DNA of 64,000 nucleotides, taken from assembly GCF_900566075.1 (NCBI RefSeq), contig NZ_UPHU01000001.1, forward strand, positions 3,470,324 to 3,534,323, written 5' to 3'. The DNA is from Mycobacterium pseudokansasii. GTDB lineage: Bacteria; Actinomycetota; Actinomycetes; Mycobacteriales; Mycobacteriaceae. Each line of letters starts with the position of its first letter. Position 1 is the stretch's first letter. This document shows positions 10,501 to 18,143 of this stretch, piece by piece. Below the pieces are notes generated by a model, which was not told where the DNA came from, did not search any database, and saw only the letters and a list, made by a program, of their open reading frames with translations. The position numbers and the translations under genes are program-made.

Positions 10501-11148
10501 CACGGTGACCACCATGGCGTCGGCGTCTTTCAGCCTGTCCAGTAGCGCCTGCTCGGCGGTGCGCAGCGACGCGCAAAAGACCGGCAGCGCCCGGCCACCG
10601 GCGTCTTCGATCGCCCGGCACAGCGCCTCGACATATCCGGTGTTTCCGGCCAGGTGTTGCGCGCGGTAGTACAGCACCGCGATCGTCGGGCCGTCGATCT
10701 TGGAGGCGTCAGCGCGCGCCAATTCACCCCAGGTCGGGGTGACAACGGGGGGTGTGAACCCGTAGCCCGTCATCAGCACCGTGTCCGACAGAAAGGCGTA
10801 CAGCTGCCGCAGGTTGTCCACTCCGCCGTGGGCCAGATAGATGTGCGCCTGCACTGCCGTGCCGGCCGCAACCGTGGACAGGTCGGTCAACTCGGCGTCG
10901 GCGGCCTGCTCACCGCTGACCAGCACGGCCGGCGCACCGCTGGCGATCACCGCGTCGATGCCGCTCTGCCAGGCGCGGTAGCCACCCAGTATCCGTACCA
11001 CCACGATCGAGACACCGGCCAGCAACCCGGGCAGCTCGTGGTCCGACAGCCGCGACGGGTTGGCCCACCGATAGTTCTTGCCGCTGGAGCGCGCGCTGAT
11101 CAGGTCGGTGTCGGACGTCGACAACAGCAGGACGGTCGGCTCGGCCAC
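7552..11148 (-). CDS. cobN: Cobaltochelatase subunit CobN
   Basis: The large subunit of the aerobic cobaltochelatase, which inserts Co2+ into hydrogenobyrinate a,c-diamide in cobalamin synthesis. At 1198 residues it is close to the 1194 I recall for Rv2062c, and its N-terminus (LLLSTSDTDLISARSSGKNYRWANPSRLSD) is near-identical to that protein. Family motifs are present, for example HLGKHGNLEWLPGK near residue 530 and the C-terminal YDATAGVMADWMYE segment. I chose the GTG at 11148 (residue 1 before AEPTVLLL) because it aligns with the M. tuberculosis start; the longer frame adds a few unconserved residues. Confidence 0.95.
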   Translation of the reverse strand: MAEPTVLLLSTSDTDLISARSSGKNYRWANPSRLSDHELPGLLAGVSIVVVRILGGYRAWQSGIDAVIASGAPAVLVSGEQAADAELTDLSTVAAGTAVQAHIYLAHGGVDNLRQLYAFLSDTVLMTGYGFTPPVVTPTWGELARADASKIDGPTIAVLYYRAQHLAGNTGYVEALCRAIEDAGGRALPVFCASLRTAEQALLDRLKDADAMVVTVLAAGGVKPATASAGGDDDSWSVEHLAALDIPILQGLCLTSPRDQWRDNNDGMSPLDVASQVAVPEFDGRIITVPFSFKEIDDDGLISYVADPERCARVAGLAVRHARLRYVAPADKRVALVFSAYPTKHARIGNAVGLDTPASAVTLLQAMREHGYQVGELPGVPEDGPGDGDALIHALIERGGQDPDWLTEGQLAGNPIRLSAKDYRDWFATLPAELADTVTRHWGPPPGELFVDRANDPDGEIVIAGIRSGNLMLMVQPPRGFGDNPVAIYHDPDLPPSHHYLAAYRWLDSGFPEGFNAHAVVHLGKHGNLEWLPGKTSGMSASCGSDAALGNLPLIYPFLVNDPGEGTQAKRRAHAVLVDHLIPPMARAETYGDIARLEQLLDEHATVAALDPGKLPAIRQQIWTLIRAAKMDHDLGLTVRPPEDSFDDMLLHVDGWLCEIKDVQIRDGLHILGQQPAGEQELDLVLAILRARQLFGGAQAIPGLRQALGLADDGTDERTSVDRAEAAARKLVAALQATGWDPAAANHLTDNAEVAAVLRFAATEVVPRLAGTASEIEQVLRALDGRFIPAGPSGSPLRGLINVLPTGRNFYSVDPKAVPSRLAWEAGVALADSLLARYRDDHGRWPQSVGLSVWGTSAMRTAGDDIAEVLALLGVRPVWDEASRRVVDLTAIPLAELGRPRIDVTVRISGFFRDAFPHVVTMLDDAVRLVADLDEPVDANFVRAHAQADLAQHGDQRRSTTRIFGSKPGTYGAGMLQLIDSRNWRDDADLAQVYTAWGGFAYGRDLDGREAVDDMNRQYRRIAVAAKNTDTREHDIADSDDYFQYHGGMVATVRALTGQAPAAYIGDNTRPDAIRTRTLSEETARVFRARVVNPRWMAAMRRHGYKGAFEMAATVDYLFGYDATAGVMADWMYEELTERYVLDPENRKFMAESNPWALHGMAERLLEAAGRGMWAQPQPDTLDGLRQVLLETEGDLEG

Positions 11149-11749
11149 CCACCATTCGTACCGCAATGCCGTGGGACCGTCCCGTTGTGGGTCGGCTAAG
11201 CCGGTTGGATGTCTGGGTGTTGGCGGAAGACCAGTGGGTGCCGCTGGCCGATCTCGCCATATCGGTCATTGAGCTATTCGATAACGGTCCCGCCCTTCCC
11301 CAGGTAAACCGGCTTGGCCCAACAGTTTTCCGCCTGAACCGCCGGTTCCGCCGCAAGGCCGCCGCTGAGGCGCTGGGCGGCGTGATCCGTGCTGCTGACG
11401 TTGTTGCGGCGCAAGGCATTACCTGCCTCCTACCGCTAAACAGTTGCATCCCGTTCGTGCTACCGGTAGCGGCGCTGTTACCGACTGCGTCGTCCGCGCG
11501 CGGCTGGTCACGACCGTCGGGTCGCACCCGGATCTTGATCATTGACCCAGCCCGTGCTCGGGCCCGCGCTCGGTCGATACGACGGCGGTGGAGCACGACC
11601 GGGGTACGCGGCTCCCCCAGCTCGACTGGGCCGGGAGGAAAATGCCGGAACAGCCAGAACGCGGGCCGCAACCGGCGTACTCTCGGGACACTCGTCATTC
11701 GCGTTCCGTCAATTCGCCGATGGGTCTACGACGTGGCAGGAGGATAGCG
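11149..11749. other. Intergenic region upstream of cobN and the PE remnant
   Basis: About 600 bases between divergent cobN and the PE_PGRS remnant. In M. tuberculosis the MazEF7 toxin-antitoxin pair lies next to cobN; I could not find its protein motifs here in any frame. An open frame at 11166-11747 (+) has no recognisable domain and a low-complexity Arg-rich end, so I do not call it. No convincing cobalamin riboswitch box was seen. Confidence 0.45.
11738..11743 (+). promoter_or_regulatory. Ribosome binding site AGGAGG of the PE remnant
   Basis: A perfect AGGAGG six bases before the ATG at 11750. It supports this ATG as the original start of the now frameshifted PE gene. Confidence 0.7.
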
Positions 11750-12370
11750 ATGTCATATCTGACGGCGTTTTTCCGAGTTACTGGCATCAGCGGCAACGGA
11801 TCTGTCCGCCATCGGCTCGGCGCTGACCGAAGCCAACACAGCGGCAGCGGCCCCCATCACAACCATGGTGCCCGCCGCTGCCGATGAGATCAGCAGCCAT
11901 CACCGCGCTGTTCGCCAACCACGCGCGGGCCTATCAGGTGCTCAGCCGCCAAGCGAACGCGTTTCACGCCCAGTTTGTCGAGGCGTTGAGTGCCGCGAGC
12001 GCCTCGTATGCCACCGCCGAAGCGGCCAACGCGTCGCCGTTGGAAGCCGTGGTTCAAAACCTTCTGGGTGTTATCAATGCACCGACCAACGCATTACTGG
12101 GGCGCCCGTTGATCGGTGACGGCGCTACCGGGACCGCAACCAACCCCAACGGCGGGGCCGGTGGCTTGCTGTTCGGCAACGGCGGCGGTGGTTATTCCCA
12201 ACCGGCAAGCTCGACCGCCCCCGGCGGCGCCGGCGGTGCGGCAGGACTGATCGGCAACGGCGGCCGCGGCGGGACCGGTGGGGCCGGCGCGGCCAGGGGG
12301 GCCGGCGGCCAGGGCTGTCTTCGGCACGGCCGGCAACGCCGGCAATGCCGGCGCCAGCGGGTGGTTCTAG
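11750..12370 (+). pseudogene. PE_PGRS family protein, frameshifted and short
   Basis: The frame opens with MSYL and then, after a T5 run at 11768-11772, the PE sequence continues one base out of frame ([20 protein letters not shown] and [11 protein letters not shown]). Near 11892 two bases appear to be missing, after which the PE domain resumes ([28 protein letters not shown]). A short Gly-rich PGRS part follows, and a third shift near 12305 leads to the end [10 protein letters not shown] and a TAG at 12368-12370. PE_PGRS proteins are exported by ESX-5; with three shifts this copy should be inactive. The PGRS part is very short for the family. Confidence 0.82.
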
Positions 12371-12405
12371 GTCCGACCAAGAGCTCCCGGGCCCGGTGTT
12401 TCCGA

Positions 12406-13863
12406 TCAGGCGGTGCGCACGTCGAAATCGGCAAGTCGCGGCTGCCGCAACAGCTCGCGGTGAGTCTCCGGTGTCCACGGGAACAGCTCCGGCAGGCCGT
12501 CCTTGCCCAAGTACCAACTGCTGCAGCCGGTAACCCAAACCGTCTGCGGCATCGCGGCTTTCATGTCTTCGTTGTAGTGCTTGGTGGCGGCTTCGGTCGG
12601 TGCGGCGGCGCTGAGGCGGCCGGCGCGAAGCTGCTCGATCCACCACATCGCGTAGTCGGCCTGGTCCTCGGCGACGGGTACCAGTGACTGATTTCCGATC
12701 GGCGAATGCGGGCCCATCAACATGAACATGTTCGGGAAACCGGGCACCGCGACCGACCGGTAGGCCATCGGGCCGTCGGCCCAGGCCTCGTCCAAGGTGA
12801 GCCCGCCCGCACCGATCACTTCCATCGGTCGCACGTAGGCCCGCGCGTCAAAGCCGGTGGCATAGACCAATAGGTCCAACTCGTGCAGCGTGCCTTCGGC
12901 GGTGACGACGCCGCGGGGCTCGATGTGGTCAATCGGGTCGATGATCACCTCGACCCCGGGCTGCTGCACGGACCGGTAGAAGCGGCCCGAGATAACCAAC
13001 CGCTTGCACATCGGCTGATACGTCGGAGTGAGCTTGGCCCGCAACTGCGGGTCGGGTACCGAAAGCCGCAAGTTCCATCGACACAGGTGGGTGGCCAGGT
13101 CGCGGGCGAAGCCCGGGCGGATCGGCGCGCGACCGAAGAACCCGCTCACGTACCAGCCCCAGAAGCGGTAGGGCAATTCGTTCAGCTTTGGCCAGCGGCG
13201 CAGCGTTGCCTTGGTCAACGCCGAGTAGCGAGGATTGGGCACGGGGGCGATCCACTGTGCGGTGCGCTGAAAGACCTTCAGCCCGCGCACCTTACCGCCC
13301 AGCTCCGAGGTGATCTGGGCACCCGTCGAGCCGGTGCCTATCAGCCCGATCCGCTTGTCCGGCAACGAGACGCAGTGATCCCAGCGCGACGAATGGAACG
13401 ACGGCCCGGCGAACGTGTCGCGGCCGGGGATATCCGGGTATCGGGGCACCCGCAAAAATCCGGTCGCGGTGACCAGGACGTCGAACGCTTCCACACCGGT
13501 GGCGGTGGTGACCCGCCACTGCCCATCGTCGTATCGCGCACTGGTCACGTCGGTGCCGAACCGGATGTGGGGGCGGATGGCCCGTTCGTCGGCGACCTGG
13601 CGGAAATACGCCTGTATCTCCGCACCCGGCGGCAGCCAGCGCGACCAGTTGGGGTTGGGCCGGAAGGAATAGGAGTAGTAGCGCGACGGCACGTCGCACG
13701 TCAGCCCGGGATAGGTGTTGTCGCGCCAGGTGCCACCGACGTCGTCGGCTTTTTCGAAGATGGTGAAGGAGTCGATGCCCGCTTCCTGCAGCTTGATCGC
13801 CATGCACATGCCTGACATTCCGGCACCGATGATCGCCACCTTCACCGGACGTTGCTGAGTCAT
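12406..13863 (-). CDS. FAD-dependent monooxygenase, Baeyer-Villiger type
   Basis: A 485-residue flavoprotein. An N-terminal dinucleotide-binding motif GAGMSG (about residues 12-17) binds FAD, a second GTGSTG near residue 160 binds NADPH, and between them [12 protein letters not shown] fits the Baeyer-Villiger signature FxGxxxHxxxW. Enzymes of this type insert oxygen next to ketones or oxidise sulfur compounds; the physiological substrate is unknown. The ATG at 13863 places the FAD motif at the usual distance from the start. It is convergent with the PE remnant and lies where M. tuberculosis carries other genes between cobN and cobG. Confidence 0.9.
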   Translation of the reverse strand: MTQQRPVKVAIIGAGMSGMCMAIKLQEAGIDSFTIFEKADDVGGTWRDNTYPGLTCDVPSRYYSYSFRPNPNWSRWLPPGAEIQAYFRQVADERAIRPHIRFGTDVTSARYDDGQWRVTTATGVEAFDVLVTATGFLRVPRYPDIPGRDTFAGPSFHSSRWDHCVSLPDKRIGLIGTGSTGAQITSELGGKVRGLKVFQRTAQWIAPVPNPRYSALTKATLRRWPKLNELPYRFWGWYVSGFFGRAPIRPGFARDLATHLCRWNLRLSVPDPQLRAKLTPTYQPMCKRLVISGRFYRSVQQPGVEVIIDPIDHIEPRGVVTAEGTLHELDLLVYATGFDARAYVRPMEVIGAGGLTLDEAWADGPMAYRSVAVPGFPNMFMLMGPHSPIGNQSLVPVAEDQADYAMWWIEQLRAGRLSAAAPTEAATKHYNEDMKAAMPQTVWVTGCSSWYLGKDGLPELFPWTPETHRELLRQPRLADFDVRTA

Positions 13864-14012
13864 GCCGACCACCCGACCCTTCGCTGACCTGCACGCTACG
13901 CCGATCGGGTTCGAGTGGGGCACTAGAGTAGGCGGCTACTCGAATTTCGCGGTGTCGAGGAACCCCTTCCCGCGCTATGCATGTCGCGGGCCGGCCGCCA
14001 CCTCGTGATGGC

Positions 14013-14717
14013 TCAGCGGGCCACTATCGAGGCGACCCGAGCCGCCACCGCGGCGGCCACCGATAGCGGTGCGCCGCCCGTTGCCGGCTGGTAGCGATCG
14101 GCCACCGGGTCGTAGCCGGCGCCGGCGATCGAGCCGTGATCGGCCGCCAATTCCACCAGCTCCACCGGCCAGCCGATCCGTTCGAGGGAGGCGGCGAAGT
14201 CCCGGCTGACGCCCACCGGCACCGCATCATCTGCCAGGCCGTGCAACAACGTGAATGGCGTACCGACGTGGTCGGCGGACAACCGGCCGACGACGAGCCG
14301 GCCCGAAATCGGATCCGGGGCTGTGAAGGAACCGGCTAAGCAAACAGTATGTGCCAGAACAACATTGAAGTGCTCGGCATCGAGGGTGAGGGCCGCCGCG
14401 GCCGCGCCCCCTAACGACCACCCGACGAGCACAATGTCAGCACCACCGACACGTTTCCGGGTGTATTCCAGCGAGCCCAGCAGATCCGCGCGCCCGCCAT
14501 CGTCGGCATGGGAATTCCAGTCCGGCGCCACGACGGCGGCACCGTGACCGGCCAGCAATCCGGCGAGCGGCCGGACGGCGGCACGGGCATCGGTCTGCAT
14601 TCCGTGCCACAGCAGGATCGTCGGGTGGGCCGCATGGCCGAAAACGTCGGCCCGGCGCCCCGGGGCGTACTCCACCGTCCGCACAGATCCGGGTGTGCCC
14701 GAATGGTTCGGATTCAA
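14013..14717 (-). CDS. Alpha/beta hydrolase
   Basis: A protein of up to 234 residues with an alpha/beta hydrolase core: the HG oxyanion motif in ILLWHGMQTD, the nucleophile elbow GWSLGG near residue 100, an Asp in HGLADDAVP and a C-terminal His in AADHGSIAGAGYDP. The upstream-most start is TTG at 14717; an internal GTG at 14684 is equally plausible and would shorten it by 11 residues. Probably a cytoplasmic esterase or lipase-like enzyme. No clear operon partner; the monooxygenase follows downstream on the same strand after a gap of about 150 bases. Confidence 0.8.
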   Translation of the reverse strand: MNPNHSGTPGSVRTVEYAPGRRADVFGHAAHPTILLWHGMQTDARAAVRPLAGLLAGHGAAVVAPDWNSHADDGGRADLLGSLEYTRKRVGGADIVLVGWSLGGAAAAALTLDAEHFNVVLAHTVCLAGSFTAPDPISGRLVVGRLSADHVGTPFTLLHGLADDAVPVGVSRDFAASLERIGWPVELVELAADHGSIAGAGYDPVADRYQPATGGAPLSVAAAVAARVASIVAR

Positions 14718-14830
14718 ACCACATCAGTCACATGGGCAGCTGTCTGGGCGGCTATCCATGAATCCCCAACGCGATAGCACCTGCGCTAGCACGCCAAATT
14801 GGTCCGGCACGGATCACGTAGCGTGAGCCC

Positions 14831-15937
14831 ATGGCCCGAGCCCGCGACACCGATGCGTGCCCGGGCGCGCTGCAGGTGCACCAGGCCGCCGACGGTGCGT
14901 TGGTGCGAGTTCGGCTGCCCGGTGGCCGCATTGCCGCGGCGCAATTGGGCGTGCTGGCCGAGGCATCAACCCGTTTCGGCTCGGGAACGCTGGAGCTGAC
15001 ATCGCGCGGCAATGTGCAGTTGCGCGGCATCACCGAGGTGGCAACGGTCGCCTCGGCGATCGCCGAGGCGGGCCTGTTGCCGTCGGCGACGCATGAACGG
15101 GTCCGCAATATCGTCGCCTCACCACTATCGGGGCGAGCGGGTGGAAACACCGACGTCCGGGACTGGGTCGACGAGCTGGACGCCGCGATCTGCGCCGAGC
15201 CTCGGCTCGCCGGCCTGGGCGGCCGGTTCTGGTTCAGTCTCGACGACGGCCGCGGCGACGTCTCGGGTCTTGCTGCCGACGTCGGTGTCCACGTCTATGA
15301 CGACGGCTGCGCCCTGACGCTGGCCGGCCGGGACACCGGGATGCGGGTCAGCGATGTCACCGCAACGCTGGTCCGAATGGCGCGGCGGTTCACCGAGATC
15401 CGCGGAAAATATTGGCGCATCACGGAATTAGCTGACCTCGACGCCCTGCTGCCCGGCACGCGACCGGGTGCAGCCTTCCCGCCCGTCACTACCCCGCCGG
15501 TGGGCTGGATAGCCCAGGACGACGGCCGCGTCACGGTGGGCGCCGCCGTCCCGCTGGGGGTATTGCCCGCCCGGGTCGCCGAGTACGTGGCCGCGATCGA
15601 GGCCCCGCTGGTGGTCACGCCGTGGCGATCCTTGCTGTTCTGCGATCTCGACGAAGCCGTTGCCGACACCGTGCTGCGGGTGCTGGCGCCGCTGGGCCTG
15701 GTGTTCGACGAGAACTCGCCGTGGCTTCGGGTCAGCGCGTGCACCGGCAGCCCCGGCTGTGCGCGCTCGGTCGCCGACGTCCGGGCCGACGCGGCCGATG
15801 CCCTGGACGCGGACACCGTCGTGCACCGGCATTTCGTCGGCTGCGAACGGGCTTGCGGCAGCCCGCTGACCGGTGAGGTGCTGGTCGCCACCGGGGACGG
15901 ATACCGAGCGCTTCGAAACCATGACGTCTTAGGGTGA
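14831..15937 (+). CDS. cobG: Precorrin-3B synthase CobG
   Basis: A 368-residue enzyme of the nitrite/sulfite reductase fold that converts precorrin-3A to precorrin-3B with oxygen in the aerobic cobalamin pathway. Visible signs are the siroheme-type [11 protein letters not shown] motif near residue 58 and a C-terminal Cys cluster ([13 protein letters not shown], then [10 protein letters not shown]) for an iron-sulfur centre. It matches Rv2064. It begins a three-gene plus-strand operon and is followed after four bases by cobH. Confidence 0.93.
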   Translation: MARARDTDACPGALQVHQAADGALVRVRLPGGRIAAAQLGVLAEASTRFGSGTLELTSRGNVQLRGITEVATVASAIAEAGLLPSATHERVRNIVASPLSGRAGGNTDVRDWVDELDAAICAEPRLAGLGGRFWFSLDDGRGDVSGLAADVGVHVYDDGCALTLAGRDTGMRVSDVTATLVRMARRFTEIRGKYWRITELADLDALLPGTRPGAAFPPVTTPPVGWIAQDDGRVTVGAAVPLGVLPARVAEYVAAIEAPLVVTPWRSLLFCDLDEAVADTVLRVLAPLGLVFDENSPWLRVSACTGSPGCARSVADVRADAADALDADTVVHRHFVGCERACGSPLTGEVLVATGDGYRALRNHDVLG

Positions 15938-15941
15938 GCGA

Positions 15942-16568
15942 GTGCTCGACTACATCCGCGACGCGGCCGAGATCTACCGTCGGTCGTTCGCGACCATCCA
16001 CGCCGAAGCCGACCTGGACCGATTCCCCTCCGACGTGGCGCGCGTGGTAGTCCGGTTGATCCACACCTGCGGGCAAGTCGACGTCGCCGAACACGTGGCC
16101 TACACCGGCGACGTGGTGGCCCGGGTCCGTGCCGCCCTGCGGGATGGCGCGCCGGTGCTGTGCGATTCCTCGATGGTGGCCGCCGGGATCACCACCGCGC
16201 GGCTGCCCGCTAACAACCAGGTGGTGTCCCTGGTTGCGGATCCGGGGGCGGCCGAGCTGGCCGCACGTCGGCAAACCACCCGCTCGGCGGCCGGTGTGGA
16301 GCTATGGGCCGACCGGATGGCCGGCGCCGTCATGGCAATCGGCAACGCGCCCACTGCTCTGTTCCGGTTGCTGGAATTGGTCGACGACGGGGTCGCGGCG
16401 CCGGTGGCGGTGCTGGGCGGGCCGGTCGGCTTTGTCGGTTCGGCCCAGTCCAAACAGGAGCTCATCGAGCGACCACGCGGCATGTCGTATCTGGTGGTAC
16501 GAGGCCGCCGCGGCGGCAGCGCCATGGCCGCCGCGGCCGTCAACGCGATAGCCACCGAGAGCGAATGA
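15942..16568 (+). CDS. cobH: Precorrin-8X methylmutase CobH
   Basis: A 208-residue enzyme that moves the C-11 methyl group to C-12, giving hydrogenobyrinate. The family features [35 protein letters not shown] and [12 protein letters not shown] with [13 protein letters not shown] are all present. It starts with GTG at 15942 and its TGA overlaps the ATG of cobIJ as ATGA, which indicates coupled translation. Confidence 0.95.
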   Translation: MLDYIRDAAEIYRRSFATIHAEADLDRFPSDVARVVVRLIHTCGQVDVAEHVAYTGDVVARVRAALRDGAPVLCDSSMVAAGITTARLPANNQVVSLVADPGAAELAARRQTTRSAAGVELWADRMAGAVMAIGNAPTALFRLLELVDDGVAAPVAVLGGPVGFVGSAQSKQELIERPRGMSYLVVRGRRGGSAMAAAAVNAIATESE

Positions 16569-18037
16569 CGCGCCGCGGCACGTTGTGGGGGGTTGGGCTC
16601 GGGCCCGGCGACCCGGAGTTGGTGACGGTCAAGGCCGCACGGGTGATCGGCGAGGCGGATGTAGTGGCGTATCACAGCGCCCGCCATGGCCGCAGCATCG
16701 CCCGTGGTATCGCCGAGCCGTATCTGCGAGCGGGACAGATCGAAGAGCACCTGGTGTATCCGGTGACCACCGAGACCACCGGGCATCCCGGCGGTTATGC
16801 CGGCGCGCTGGAGGACTTCTATGTGCAGGCCACCGCACGCATCGCCGCCCACCTCAACGCCGGACGCAACGTGGCGCTGCTCGCCGAGGGAGACCCGCTG
16901 TTCTACAGCTCGTACATGCATTTGCACACCCGGCTGACTCGGCGGTTCAATGCCGTGATCGTTCCGGGGGTGACATCGGTGAGCGCCGCCTCGGCGGCCA
17001 TCGCGACCCCACTGGTGGCCGGCGACGAGGTGTTGTCGGTGCTGCCGGGGACGTTGCCGGTTGCCGAATTGACCCGCCGGCTCGCCGACGCCGACGCCGC
17101 CGTCGTGCTCAAGCTCGGCCGTTCGTATCACACTGTGCGGGAAGCACTTTCGGCGACCGGCCAACTTGACGACGCGTTTTACGTGGAGCGGGCCAGCACC
17201 GCGGGGCAACGGGTGCTGCCGGCCGCCGACGTCGATGAGGCCAGCGTGCCGTATTTCTCGCTGGCGATGCTGCCCGGAGGCCGGCGGCGCGCATCAGTCG
17301 TCGGTTCGGTGTCGGTGGTGGGCCTGGGCCCCGGCGGCATCGACTGGATGACGCCGCAGAGCCGCCGCGAACTGGCCATGGCGACCGACCTGATCGGCTA
17401 CCGCGGCTACCTGAACCGCGTTCCGGTGCGTGACGGGCAACGGTGCCACCCTAGCGACAATACCGACGAGCCCGCCCGCGCCCGGCTGGCCTGCTCGCTG
17501 GCCGAACAGGGACACGCCGTGGCGGTGGTGTCGTCGGGCGATCCGGGCGTGTTCGCCATGGCCACCGCCGTGCTGGAAGAGGCGAAGCAGTGGCCCGATG
17601 TGCAGATCCGGGTGATTCCGGCGATGACCGCCGCCCAGGCGGTGGCCAGCCGGGTCGGGGCTCCGCTGGGCCACGACTATGCGGTGATCTCGCTGTCCGA
17701 CCGGCTCAAGCCGTGGGAGGTGATCGCCGCCCGCCTTACCGCCGCGGCCGCCGCCGATCTGGTGCTGGCCATCTACAACCCCGCCTCTAAGACGCGCATC
17801 TGGCAGGTCGGCGCGATGCGGGACTTGCTGCTCGAGCATCGTGAGCCGGGCACGCCGGTGGTGGTCGGCCGCGACGTGTCGGGCCCTGAGGAAGATGTTC
17901 GGGTGGTACGACTGGCTGACCTGAACCCCGCCGATATCGACATGCGCTGCCTGCTGATCATCGGCTCGTCCCAAACCCAGTGGCACTCATCCGATTCCGG
18001 TGACCGGGTATTCACGCCGCGGCGCTACCCGACCTGA
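16565..18037 (+). CDS. cobIJ: Fused precorrin-2 C20-methyltransferase / precorrin-3B C17-methyltransferase CobIJ
   Basis: A 490-residue bifunctional protein. The first half is a CobI-type SAM-dependent methyltransferase ([20 protein letters not shown] at the N-terminus, [18 protein letters not shown]). The second half starts near residue 245 with [20 protein letters not shown] and is CobJ ([40 protein letters not shown]). The fusion is known in M. tuberculosis (Rv2066). It makes precorrin-3A from precorrin-2 and precorrin-4 from precorrin-3B. Last gene of the cobG-cobH-cobIJ operon, convergent with mmpL. Confidence 0.95.
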   Translation: MTRRGTLWGVGLGPGDPELVTVKAARVIGEADVVAYHSARHGRSIARGIAEPYLRAGQIEEHLVYPVTTETTGHPGGYAGALEDFYVQATARIAAHLNAGRNVALLAEGDPLFYSSYMHLHTRLTRRFNAVIVPGVTSVSAASAAIATPLVAGDEVLSVLPGTLPVAELTRRLADADAAVVLKLGRSYHTVREALSATGQLDDAFYVERASTAGQRVLPAADVDEASVPYFSLAMLPGGRRRASVVGSVSVVGLGPGGIDWMTPQSRRELAMATDLIGYRGYLNRVPVRDGQRCHPSDNTDEPARARLACSLAEQGHAVAVVSSGDPGVFAMATAVLEEAKQWPDVQIRVIPAMTAAQAVASRVGAPLGHDYAVISLSDRLKPWEVIAARLTAAAAADLVLAIYNPASKTRIWQVGAMRDLLLEHREPGTPVVVGRDVSGPEEDVRVVRLADLNPADIDMRCLLIIGSSQTQWHSSDSGDRVFTPRRYPT

Positions 18038-18143
18038 AATCCGTTAAGGGCGCGGCGCCGTCGGCTCGCCCTGGCCCGCGACACTGCGGTCAGGTGCCCG
18101 ACACGCCGATGGCGGGCGCAGTGACTGCGGTCTCGATGACCAA

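Noticed and set aside
11166..11747. Open plus-strand frame of 193 codons upstream of the PE remnant
   Set aside because: No recognisable domain, Arg-rich low-complexity end typical of non-coding frames in GC-rich DNA, and it overlaps the promoter area of cobN. No MazE or MazF motif found.
11149..11749. Possible cobalamin riboswitch before cobN
   Set aside because: A CCTGCC-containing stretch near 11430 drew attention, but the rest of the B12-box and the pairing elements are not visible in either orientation.
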